From PALSA-243 sp963743705 (GTDB taxonomy: Bacteria > Acidobacteriota > Terriglobia > Bryobacterales > Bryobacteraceae): DNA of 64,000 nucleotides. The stretch's first letter is position 1; every line of letters begins with the position of its first letter. Where the stretch lies: positions 186,001 to 250,000 of the forward strand of contig CAVUQS010000020.1 of the NCBI GenBank assembly GCA_963743705.1. The letters are read 5' to 3'. The position numbers were made by a program, and so were the translations under genes. This document shows positions 36,844-44,074 of the stretch, in pieces. The notes beneath the pieces were generated by a model. That model searched no databases. It saw nothing but the letters and a program-made list of their open reading frames with translations, and was not told where the DNA came from.

Positions 36844-37419
36844 ATGAGTGAAGCCTCACAACCCGTTTCGACGGCGCAAACGATCTGCGCGGTGGCGGAG
36901 CTCAGCGAGGATGCGGCTAAGCTTCTGAAGCCGCAGATGCATCCGCGCGAATATATGGCGGCGCTCTCCGAGAAAAAGCTTTTCCCCGACGCCGTGCGTT
37001 TTCTGGCTCACGCGCTGCCCAAACGGGAAGCCGTGTGGTGGGGATGGGTTTGCGCGCGCCGCTCGGCCGGGTCCAACCCGCCGCCGAAGATCAAAGCGGC
37101 GCTCGACGCCACCGAAAAATGGATCGCGCAGCCCACGGAAGAGAACCGGCGCGCGGCGCACGAAGCGGCCAAGGCCGCCGAGATCTCTACGGCGGCCGGA
37201 TGCGCGGGCCTGGCCGCATTTCTCAGCGGCGGCAGCCTCGCTCCACCGCATGCCCCGCCTGTGCCTCCTGGCGAGCATCTCACGGCGAAAGCGGTCACCG
37301 GCGCCGTGATCTTCGCGGCGGTTTCGAGCGAGCCGGAGAAGGCTCCCGAAAAGTTCAACAACTTCCTGGCGCAGGGCCTCGAGGTAACCACCAAGATTAA
37401 GCTTTGGGAGCAGAAATAA
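36844..37419 (+). CDS. DUF6931-like T6SS-linked protein
   Basis: This 191-aa protein lies between vgrG and PAAR with a 1-bp gap on each side. It contains DAVRFLAHALPKREAVWWGW, a Trp-rich motif that I recall from DUF6931 proteins found beside T6SS PAAR genes, then two helical segments rich in Ala/Glu (RRAAHEAAKAAEISTAAGCA) and a Pro-rich stretch. There is no signal peptide. It may be an adaptor, chaperone or immunity-like protein for the spike, but no toxin is visible nearby, so the role is open. Confidence 0.6.
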   Translation: MSEASQPVSTAQTICAVAELSEDAAKLLKPQMHPREYMAALSEKKLFPDAVRFLAHALPKREAVWWGWVCARRSAGSNPPPKIKAALDATEKWIAQPTEENRRAAHEAAKAAEISTAAGCAGLAAFLSGGSLAPPHAPPVPPGEHLTAKAVTGAVIFAAVSSEPEKAPEKFNNFLAQGLEVTTKIKLWEQK

Positions 37420-37420
37420 G

Positions 37421-37714
37421 ATGGGAATGCCCGCCGCGCGTCTCACCGACATGCACGTTTGCCCCATGGTCACCGTTCTGGTTCCTCATGTCGGCGGCCC
37501 GATCCTGGGGCCGTGCGCGCCAACGGTGCTGATCGGCGGTCTTCCTGCGGCGCGCATATCCGATATGGCAACCTGCGTTGGTCCGCCGGACGTAATCGTG
37601 CTTGGCTCGTTTACTGTGCTGACGCAAAGCATGCCGCAGGCGCGGATCGGTGATATGACTGCGCATGGCGGGTCCATTGTGCTGGGTTGCTTCACAGTTC
37701 TTGTGGGCGGTTAA
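37421..37714 (+). CDS. PAAR-domain spike-tip protein
   Basis: PAAR proteins sharpen the VgrG spike and recruit effectors. The 97-aa product shows the PAAR repeats: GMPAARLTDMHVCP, GGLPAARISDMATC and QARIGDMTAHGGSI, with the His/Cys residues that bind the tip zinc. It is a stand-alone PAAR without an effector extension. ATG 37421 follows the DUF6931-like stop by 1 bp, and it ends the T6SS operon; fabH follows 39 bp later. Confidence 0.9.
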   Translation: MGMPAARLTDMHVCPMVTVLVPHVGGPILGPCAPTVLIGGLPAARISDMATCVGPPDVIVLGSFTVLTQSMPQARIGDMTAHGGSIVLGCFTVLVGG

Positions 37715-37753
37715 AGCTCCGCAAGCCGCTCATTTACGCTACCCTGATCGTTA

Positions 37754-38746
37754 ATGCCTAAGGCAAAGATTACTGCTCTCGGTTGCTACGTTCCGCCACG
37801 CGTTCTTACCAATCACGATTTAGAAAAAATGGTCGAGACTAACGACCAGTGGATCGTGGAACGGACGGGGATTCGAGAGCGCCACATCGCCGACGAAAAC
37901 GTCGCGACGTCCGACCTGGCCATCGAAGCTGCGAAGTGCGCTCTCTCGCGCCGCGGCATCGACGGCTCCGAACTGGACGCGATCATCGTGTGCACCGTCA
38001 CGCCCGACATGTTTTTCCCTTCCACGGCCTGCCTGGTGCAGAACGCGCTGGGCGCCCGCCGGGCTTGGGGCTTCGATTTGATCGCCGCGTGCTCCGGCTT
38101 CGTGTACGGAACTACAACTGCCGCGCATTTGGTAGCCGCGGGGACGCACCGCAAGGTGCTGGTGATTGGCTCGGACACCATGAGCCGCATTCTCGACTAC
38201 ACCGATCGCGCGACTTGCATCCTTTTCGGCGATGGCGCCGGGGCCGTGTTAATCGAACCTACGGAGGAGGGTGAGGACGCAGGCTTCATCGATTTCATGG
38301 GCGAAGTCGATGGCTCGGGCGGCGACTTCCTCAAGATGCCCGCCGGCGGCAGCCGCAAACCCGCATCGCACGAGACCATCGATCAACGCCTGCACTACGT
38401 CCATCAGGAAGGCCAGCAGGTGTTCAAGTACGCCGTGCGCAAGATGTATGAGACTGGCCGCGATCTGCTGGCGCGCAACGGATTGACCGCCGCCGATATC
38501 GCGGTCATGATCCCTCATCAAGCCAACCGGCGCATCATCGAAGCAGCCTCGGAACGGCTTGGGCTACCGGAAGAGAAAGTGATCGTCAATATCGACCGCT
38601 ACGGCAACACGACGGCGGGCACCATTCCTTTGGCGACGCGCGACGCCATTGAGCAGGGCAAGCTCAAGAAGGGCGACTTGGTGCTGTTCGCGGCGGTCGG
38701 CGCGGGCTATACCGTCGGCGCCAGCCTCTGGCGCTGGGCCTACTAG
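37754..38746 (+). CDS. fabH: 3-oxoacyl-ACP synthase III (KAS III)
   Basis: FabH condenses acetyl-CoA with malonyl-ACP to start fatty-acid synthesis. The 330-aa product has the catalytic Cys in AACSGFVYG, the His in MIPHQANRRI and the Asn in RYGNTTAGTIP. Typical blocks NDQWIVERTGIRERHI and LFGDGAGAVLIEPTE are present. ATG 37754 gives MPKAKITALGCYVP. It ends 12 bp before the convergent secreted-protein gene. Confidence 0.96.
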   Translation: MPKAKITALGCYVPPRVLTNHDLEKMVETNDQWIVERTGIRERHIADENVATSDLAIEAAKCALSRRGIDGSELDAIIVCTVTPDMFFPSTACLVQNALGARRAWGFDLIAACSGFVYGTTTAAHLVAAGTHRKVLVIGSDTMSRILDYTDRATCILFGDGAGAVLIEPTEEGEDAGFIDFMGEVDGSGGDFLKMPAGGSRKPASHETIDQRLHYVHQEGQQVFKYAVRKMYETGRDLLARNGLTAADIAVMIPHQANRRIIEAASERLGLPEEKVIVNIDRYGNTTAGTIPLATRDAIEQGKLKKGDLVLFAAVGAGYTVGASLWRWAY

Positions 38747-38758
38747 CCTTTCACCCGG

Positions 38759-40126
38759 CTACTGTGCCGGCCGCGCGGGTTGCGCCGAAATGCGCACGCC
38801 GGCCGCCCGCCCCCACGGGATATCCTCAAGCGCCAGCACGCCCGCCAGATCGGCCGCGGCTTCGTACGCTTCTTCGTCGTCGATTTCGATGCGATACGTG
38901 TGTTTGGGCTGCAGGCCGGTCACGAAAACCGTTTCCGCTTCCTGCAGAGAGAACGACTGCTTCCACCCGTTGCCGCCGAAGCATACGATGGCTTCGCTCA
39001 GATCGATCTTCGCCGGAGGCTTGGCCGCATTCACCGTTTTCACCTGGCCATCGGTGAAAATCTGCATCGCGCCATCGAAAATGCCGAGCCACTGAGCCGA
39101 GTCGTCCCAACTCGACCGGATAAATAACCGCCCGCGTTCCGGCGCGTAGAAAATCAGCGGCACGTGATAGTAGCTGAGGCCGGGCTGATACGGATTCGCC
39201 CACAGAAATTCATACGGCGTTCCAAACGCGCCGCGCATGAGATATTTGTCGTGCATCAGCCAGCCCTGCAGCACCTGCGTATCGGGCGCGTTGGCGTCGT
39301 AAGCGACCATGGCCAACTCCGCCGCGCGGGAAATGGCCGCCAGCTTGAGATCGGGCTCGCCCGGCGTGCGCTCGGCGCCGATGAAGTAGTCGTTTTCAGG
39401 GGCCTGATAGGGCGCGGGGTAATAACTCAGCAGATGCTCGATGGGGAAATCTTTAAAGAAGGCGCCGTCACCCTCGCGCAAATCAATCTTCACGTTGTCC
39501 TGCACCGCATGCAGCATTTCGTAGAGGGCGTAGGCATCGTCGCGGTGAATCGGGTTGGCGCCGGTTTTAATCGCGGCGACTATCTTTCCTTGCCATTCGC
39601 GGCGGATGACGCGCTCGAGTTCGCGCCCCGGCGCCTCGGGAAGCTCGTCGAATAGCGTCACAGCGGCGAGAGTCCGCGAGCGCATTCCAGCGATGCTCCC
39701 GTCGCTCTCCGCATCGGCCATCTTCTTCGCCAGGCGGGTGGCCAGGCTCTCGCGTTCGGCGTCGCTCATCAGGTCGTAACACCAATCGAAAACCAGCGAC
39801 ATCTGGCGCAGGTCGGCATCGGGGCTCTTGGCCCAATCGATGGCCTTGCGCCCCGCCGGCTTATCGCCTGCGACCTGGTAATACAGCGCGAAAGCGAACC
39901 CAGGTTCCGGCATCGCCGCATTGCCTGCCATGAGGGTCTGGAATTGCTCCCAGCGCAGCGACGTTCGTTCCCGTTCACGCCGCAAAAGGCGCAGCCGCGC
40001 CGGACGCAGGAATAGCCGCGGATGCTCGCTCGAGACCACGATAGGTTCGTCCGCCGCTGTTTCCTGAGCCTTCACCGCCGGCATCCACGCCATGGCCAGC
40101 ATCACCGCAGCCGGGATAAAACGCAT
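38759..40126 (-). CDS. Secreted alpha/alpha-toroid (heparinase-like) protein
   Basis: This 455-aa protein has a signal peptide (MRFIPAAVMLAMAWMPAVKA, cleavage near AQE). The mature part starts SSEHPRLFLRPARLRLLRRE and continues RQMSLVFDWCYDLMSDAERE, the sequence pattern of heparinase II/III and alginate-lyase alpha/alpha toroids. A beta-rich C-terminal part (YYHVPLIFYAPERGRLFIRS; TYRIEIDDEEAYEAAADLAG) follows. I cannot identify catalytic residues with certainty, so it may be an inactive or divergent lyase. ATG 40126 is chosen because the signal peptide begins there; a longer frame to 40228 is unlikely. Confidence 0.6.
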   Translation of the reverse strand: MRFIPAAVMLAMAWMPAVKAQETAADEPIVVSSEHPRLFLRPARLRLLRRERERTSLRWEQFQTLMAGNAAMPEPGFAFALYYQVAGDKPAGRKAIDWAKSPDADLRQMSLVFDWCYDLMSDAERESLATRLAKKMADAESDGSIAGMRSRTLAAVTLFDELPEAPGRELERVIRREWQGKIVAAIKTGANPIHRDDAYALYEMLHAVQDNVKIDLREGDGAFFKDFPIEHLLSYYPAPYQAPENDYFIGAERTPGEPDLKLAAISRAAELAMVAYDANAPDTQVLQGWLMHDKYLMRGAFGTPYEFLWANPYQPGLSYYHVPLIFYAPERGRLFIRSSWDDSAQWLGIFDGAMQIFTDGQVKTVNAAKPPAKIDLSEAIVCFGGNGWKQSFSLQEAETVFVTGLQPKHTYRIEIDDEEAYEAAADLAGVLALEDIPWGRAAGVRISAQPARPAQ

Positions 40127-40227
40127 AGAACAGATTGTGTCATAGCGACACAGGGCGCGGGCGCGGGCGGGCGCCCGGGATAACTCAATTATGCAGAAAA
40201 TATTTGATTCCAAAAGGTTTATAACCA

Positions 40228-40256
40228 TTGACAGTTGGCTTACCGATTGCTATTTC
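40228..40256 (+). promoter_or_regulatory. Sigma-70-like promoter before a non-coding block
   Basis: A perfect -35 box, TTGACA at 40228-40233, is followed 17 bp later by TATTTC at 40251-40256. Transcription would start near 40263 on the plus strand, where no protein gene follows before the minus-strand VWFA gene, so it should drive a non-coding RNA. Confidence 0.5.
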
Positions 40257-40280
40257 TAGGGTGAATTGGTGAAGTACCTC

Positions 40281-40414
40281 TTAAACCTGTCCCTCTGCGG
40301 TAACAGGCAGTGGAGGAAGAGTGGACCGAAAAGACGTCGTGCTTGCGGGAGCCGGTGTTTGTAACATCCAGTTCACTGTTTCTCTCTTGGCGGTTGCGGC
40401 AGAGGGAGTTTTTT
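40281..40414 (+). ncRNA. Structured non-coding RNA candidate (6S-like shape)
   Basis: The sequence folds as a long rod. TCCCTCTGC (40290-40298) pairs perfectly with GCAGAGGGA (40399-40407). An internal loop of 12-14 bases on each side follows, and then GAGGAAGAGTG (40313-40323) pairs with CACTGTTTCTC (40374-40384) at 10 of 11 positions. The 3' end runs into TTTTTT at 40409-40414, so the closing stem can also act as a terminator. A closing stem, central bubble and apical stem are the layout of 6S RNA, but the candidate is shorter (about 130-150 nt) and I cannot confirm family identity. It is preceded by the promoter at 40228-40256. Confidence 0.45.
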
Positions 40415-40573
40415 AATCGAACGGAATTTTAGATCTCTCCAGCGGGTCTAGGTAGCGCTAGTTGTTTGGCCGGTTTGGTGGGGAAGTTGGACGCGGACCC
40501 TGCCAGGCACGGAATGGTATCTGTTCTAAAATCAAACAGCCCGACGCCGGATCCCAGCCCCCACACGGGCGAG

Positions 40574-40626
40574 CCGCATCGGATCGATCCCCCGAAGGCC
40601 TTGGGGGCGGTCCGATGCGGTTTTTT
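40574..40626 (+). terminator. Rho-independent terminator
   Basis: CCGCATCGGA (40574-40583) pairs with TCCGATGCGG (40611-40620). An inner CCCCC/GGGGG stem (40589-40593 with 40603-40607) extends the hairpin, and TTTTTT follows at 40621-40626. It ends plus-strand transcription from 40415-40573, a 159-base stretch in which I see no gene, so it is either a second RNA or the tail of the 40263 transcript. Confidence 0.75.
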
Positions 40627-40638
40627 CATTAGGAAACC

Positions 40639-41628
40639 TTATTGCGTGGGCGCGTAGTAGCCCGGGCGCCAGAACGCTTTGAGCGGCGGCAATCCGCGCG
40701 GCGGAATCACCTTCACCTGCACGTGATGATACTTGCCGTCGCGCGTTTGCGCGGTGGGCGAATATCCCAGCACATAGCGGTTGCGCAACTCGATGCCGAT
40801 CTTAGAGGCGATGTCGGGCATTTCGTTGATATCGGCGACATCGAATTCGCGGCCGCCGGTCTGCTCGGCAAGATCGCTCAAGAGCGCGGGGCCGCTGGTT
40901 TCTTCCGGCGAACGATCGCGGGCTCCGTAGGGTTCGAAGATGCCGATGGCGTAGATCATAGCGTCGCTTTCGCGCACACGGGTGCGCACCTCCGCTTCGG
41001 TGTAACGGCTCGAATTGTCGCCACCGTCGGAAATGATCAACAGCGCCTTACGGGTCTTGGTGGACTTCTTCATTTCGTGCAGCGCGAGGAAGATCGCATC
41101 CAACAGCGCCGTGCGGCCCTTCGATTCCGCGAACGTGAGCTGATTCTGAATCTGTCCCGTGTCACTAGTCAGCGGGACTACCAGTTTCGGCTGGTCGTTG
41201 AACTCCACCAGGAAGAACTGATCCTCGGGATTCGCCGCCTTGAAGAACGCCACGGCCGCCATACGCGAACGGCGCAGCTTGTTGCCCATGCTGCCGCTGA
41301 TATCGAACACCAGGCCGACGTCGACCGGTTCATCATCCATCGCGAAATGCGTGACCGTCTGCTCGACTTTGTCGTCGAAGACCTTGAAGTGCTCTTTTTC
41401 GAGCCCGGTGACCGGCTTGTTCATGGGGTCGCACACCGACACCGGCACCAGCACCAGGTTGGCGTCGATCCGCAGGTTGGTTTCTCCACCCGGGCGTTTG
41501 GGCGCCGTTGACGCCTGCTTAGCCCTGGGATCCGCCTTCCCTGAATCGGTTTGTTGCGCCCTGACTCCGAGCGCCACGGCTATCGATGCAACCGCTATCG
41601 ATCCGAGAACTCGCCCCGTTCGGCTCAT
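40639..41628 (-). CDS. Secreted VWFA-domain protein (Acidobacteria type)
   Basis: This 329-aa protein has a signal peptide (GSIAVASIAVALGVRA, cleaved near QQT) and a von Willebrand factor A domain with the metal site DISGSMG (D-x-S-x-S) plus GRTALLDAIFLALHEM and KALLIISDGGDNSS. It matches the acidobacterial VWFA-related domain family, which is expanded in Solibacter-like genomes and is thought to act in extracellular or periplasmic protein contacts. ATG 41628 has GAGAGG upstream. It is convergent with the non-coding block and divergent from comF. Confidence 0.9.
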   Translation of the reverse strand: MSRTGRVLGSIAVASIAVALGVRAQQTDSGKADPRAKQASTAPKRPGGETNLRIDANLVLVPVSVCDPMNKPVTGLEKEHFKVFDDKVEQTVTHFAMDDEPVDVGLVFDISGSMGNKLRRSRMAAVAFFKAANPEDQFFLVEFNDQPKLVVPLTSDTGQIQNQLTFAESKGRTALLDAIFLALHEMKKSTKTRKALLIISDGGDNSSRYTEAEVRTRVRESDAMIYAIGIFEPYGARDRSPEETSGPALLSDLAEQTGGREFDVADINEMPDIASKIGIELRNRYVLGYSPTAQTRDGKYHHVQVKVIPPRGLPPLKAFWRPGYYAPTQ

Positions 41629-41747
41629 GAACCTCTCTGCTCGTATAACTACTGTTTGTATTCTACTGCGTAGCGCCGCGGGGTCGCGGGTGGAAAGCGC
41701 TCAGTCGCATTGGTTAGAGACTGGTTACAGAACATTTCAGTGTAAAT

Positions 41748-41776
41748 TTGGTCGCCGATCCTAAATCGGATACAAT
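41748..41776 (+). promoter_or_regulatory. Promoter with palindrome, comF-HNH operon
   Basis: TTGGTC (41748-41753) and TACAAT (41771-41776) are 17 bp apart; the -10 box matches five of six bases. The spacer contains CCGATCCTAAATCGG, an inverted repeat that could bind a regulator. Transcription would start near 41783. Confidence 0.45.
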
Positions 41777-41877
41777 AGGAACTTGGCGGGGGGTGGGCCT
41801 TCTCGAGTAGACGAGCCACATTCGCGAATTTCAGTCCTTCGGTAGTTCGATCAGCTTCCTGCGCCCTTTTTTCCCTC

Positions 41878-42621
41878 CTGTATCCTTCCGATTGCCGCCT
41901 CTGCGGCGAGCGTCTGTCTGAAGTCAGTCGCATCCCTGTTTGCCGCAAATGCCTCGGTGACCTGCAGCCTTTGAGCGCCGAATTCTTTTGCGTAAGCTGC
42001 CGCACGCCGTTCCAAAACGCGTTCCCGTTGGATGAGGAAGGCCGCTGCTCGCTTTGCCGCTTGGGGCTGCGCGGATTCGATAGCGCGTATTGCTTCGGGG
42101 CTTACGAAGGCGCGTTGCGCGACGCCATCCATCTCTTCAAGTACGGGAAAGTGCAGACCATGGCGCGGCCGTTGAGCGATCTTCTGGCGTCGGCCTTGCC
42201 GCGCGACCAGCGGTTCGATGCGATTGCGCCGGTTCCACTGCACTGGCGCCGCCGGTGGCAGCGTGGATTCAATCAGGCGGAATTGCTGGCGCGGTCGCTC
42301 ACTAAGCGCAGCGGCATTCCCTTGCTGCGCGCGTTGCGGCGCGTGCATTCGACGCAAACGCAGGCAGGCTTGAGCAATACCAGCCGCCGCGGCAATGTAG
42401 CGAAGGCCTTTCGCGTCCGCCGAGGCGCGGCAGTGGAAGGCAAGCGCATTCTGCTGATAGATGACGTCATGACCACGGGTTCGACCGCTGCCGCCTGCGC
42501 TGTAGCGTTGAAGCGCGCGGGCGCGGCCAAAGTTTCGTTGTTGACGGTTGCGCGGGTTGACCGGCGCATGGATGTATGGCGGATGCGGGCGGCGGACGCC
42601 GCCGCAGGGAGGGCGAGTTAG
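41878..42621 (+). CDS. ComF-family phosphoribosyltransferase-like protein
   Basis: ComF proteins take part in natural transformation in competent bacteria. The sequence has the N-terminal zinc finger (CRLCGERLSEVSRIPVCRKC), a second Cys pair (CVSCRTPF), and the PRTase motif RILLIDDVMTTGSTAAACAV near the end with RWQRGFNQAELLARSLTKRS before it. The zinc finger shows that translation starts before the TTG at 41971, but the frame has no ATG, GTG or TTG between the stop at 41776 and 41971. CTG 41878 is used here as a nominal start; a base error in the T-run at 41866-41871 is also possible because the neighbouring frame reads SISFLRPFFP. Its stop overlaps the HNH start as TAGTG. Confidence 0.75.
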   Translation: MYPSDCRLCGERLSEVSRIPVCRKCLGDLQPLSAEFFCVSCRTPFQNAFPLDEEGRCSLCRLGLRGFDSAYCFGAYEGALRDAIHLFKYGKVQTMARPLSDLLASALPRDQRFDAIAPVPLHWRRRWQRGFNQAELLARSLTKRSGIPLLRALRRVHSTQTQAGLSNTSRRGNVAKAFRVRRGAAVEGKRILLIDDVMTTGSTAAACAVALKRAGAAKVSLLTVARVDRRMDVWRMRAADAAAGRAS

Positions 42622-43145
42622 TGCCGAGCGAACGATTGCAAAAGCCGGTGTTGGTTCTCAACGCCAGCTACGAGCCGATCAATATCTGCGCCGCGCGGCG
42701 CGCCCTGGTGCTTGTACTGAAGGGCGTTGCGTCTGCGGAAGAAGTGTCTCTGCACGCCGTGCATTCGGCGCGCGCCACCACCCGTCTGCCATCCGTCATC
42801 CGTTTACTCGAATACCGCCGCATTCCGCACCAGACCCGCGCCCTTTCGCGCAAGAACATCCTGATGCGCGACCGCTACACCTGCCAGTATTGCCACCGCA
42901 TCATGCCGTCCGGCGAATTGACGCTCGATCACGTCATCCCGCGCTCGCGCGCCGGCGAATCGTCCTGGGAGAACCTGGTGGCCTGCTGCCATCCCTGCAA
43001 TAACAAGAAGGGCAACCGGACGCCGGAAGAGTCGGGTATGAAGCTGACGCGCGCCCCGCGGCCCTTCAGTCTGCATACCAGCAGGCACCTGATGCGCATG
43101 CTCGGCAAGGGCGACGCGCAATGGCGGAAATACCTGTTCTATTAA
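42621..43145 (+). CDS. HNH endonuclease
   Basis: This 174-aa protein has an HNH nuclease fold with a zinc-binding Cys-x-x-Cys pair. The core is RDRYTCQYCHRIMPSGELTL followed by DHVIPRSRAGESSWENLVAC and HPCNNKKGNRTPEE, with the catalytic His in LDHVIP and the Asn in ENLV. GTG 42621 is chosen; it overlaps the comF stop codon and follows GGGAGGG. Proteins of this length are common in Acidobacteria and are of unknown target. It ends 4 bp inside the convergent Kdo hydroxylase gene. Confidence 0.85.
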   Translation: MPSERLQKPVLVLNASYEPINICAARRALVLVLKGVASAEEVSLHAVHSARATTRLPSVIRLLEYRRIPHQTRALSRKNILMRDRYTCQYCHRIMPSGELTLDHVIPRSRAGESSWENLVACCHPCNNKKGNRTPEESGMKLTRAPRPFSLHTSRHLMRMLGKGDAQWRKYLFY

Positions 43146-44023
43146 GCCGCCAGAGTTCGACCGGCCAGTTTCTCCAGAATCGCAATCGGCGCCCGTGAAG
43201 GTTGCGCCAACGACTCGTGGGCCACAATCATCGTCTGCTCCATCGCGAACTGGCCCGATTCCACCGAGTGCGGCACCACGTCCGTGAAGACCATCCACGT
43301 CGCGCCGGGCGGGAATTCAAAGCGGTATTTGGGGCAATCGCGCTGGTATTCCTCATTCATCTTCAAATAGTCGTGGAAGCCCAGCATGAAGCGGTCATAC
43401 GGCGGCCGCGCAATCACCGGCAGGCCGATCGAGTGCATCGCCTTGCGGACGCCGAAGAGCGGATCCGGCCGCGCGGCTTCTTTCAATCCGGCTGACAACG
43501 CGTATCGCTGCGCCAGTTTTTCGAATGGGTCGGACGTGATCCAGACGCGCGATTTCGACGGATTCACGTTGGTGAAAATCCGCAGGATCAAATCGCCATT
43601 GGTCGGGCGCGTGGGGAAGGCGTCCGTGTGGAGCAAATCATTGCGTTTCTTGAGCGGCAGCTCGCGCCCCTGCTCCTCCACCGGCCGCAGGCTGGCGTAG
43701 TCCGCCTTCCAACTCGACGCATAGCGCGGCAACACTTTCGCCGCGAAATCGATGGTGCGCCGCGAATAGCCGCGCAGAATGGAGTGCAGCCGCTCCACCG
43801 CGCCGGCTTCGAGTTTCGCCACGCCCGAGATGCGATCCGCGTTCGGTTTATAGGCGATATTCTTGTGAAACTCGGGGTTCAGGCGCACGCTCAGGATAAA
43901 GTCGCGCTCGTCCGCCGGCAGTTCGAACGGCGTCTCGCGGAAGAGCACGATATCGCCACGTTCGAGTACGGCGTGCGCGTCCTCGGCACCGGCTTGGCCG
44001 AAAGTCAGCTCGATGGCTTGCAT
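43142..44023 (-). CDS. Kdo hydroxylase family protein (KdoO-like)
   Basis: KdoO is an Fe(II)/2-oxoglutarate-dependent enzyme that converts Kdo in lipid A-linked Kdo to Ko. The 293-aa product has HTDAFPTRPTNGDLILRIFT, holding a His-x-Asp metal-binding pair, and the C-terminal region FPPGATWMVFTDVVPHSVES with a distal His. The length and these motifs fit the family. ATG 44023 gives MQAIELTFGQAG. It supports an LPS-containing envelope. The gene is divergent from the membrane glycosyltransferase gene 51 bp away. Confidence 0.8.
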   Translation of the reverse strand: MQAIELTFGQAGAEDAHAVLERGDIVLFRETPFELPADERDFILSVRLNPEFHKNIAYKPNADRISGVAKLEAGAVERLHSILRGYSRRTIDFAAKVLPRYASSWKADYASLRPVEEQGRELPLKKRNDLLHTDAFPTRPTNGDLILRIFTNVNPSKSRVWITSDPFEKLAQRYALSAGLKEAARPDPLFGVRKAMHSIGLPVIARPPYDRFMLGFHDYLKMNEEYQRDCPKYRFEFPPGATWMVFTDVVPHSVESGQFAMEQTMIVAHESLAQPSRAPIAILEKLAGRTLAA

Positions 44024-44074
44024 GGTTCTGACACCATTGTTGAACTTCGCGGCGATGGAAGTCTATCATGCAGA

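Noticed and set aside
40313..40330. Similarity of GAGGAAGAGTGGACC to the RNase P P4 motif
   Set aside because: The flanking CGGGC and the matching 3' ACAGAA/CCCGG motifs are missing.
40429..40657. Two short frames in the non-coding block
   Set aside because: They cross the terminator hairpin, lack ribosome sites and have no conserved sequence.
43628..44074. N-terminal extension of the GT39-like gene
   Set aside because: The extra 149 codons lie antisense to the Kdo hydroxylase gene and do not resemble a membrane enzyme; a TTG at 44075 fits the first membrane helix.
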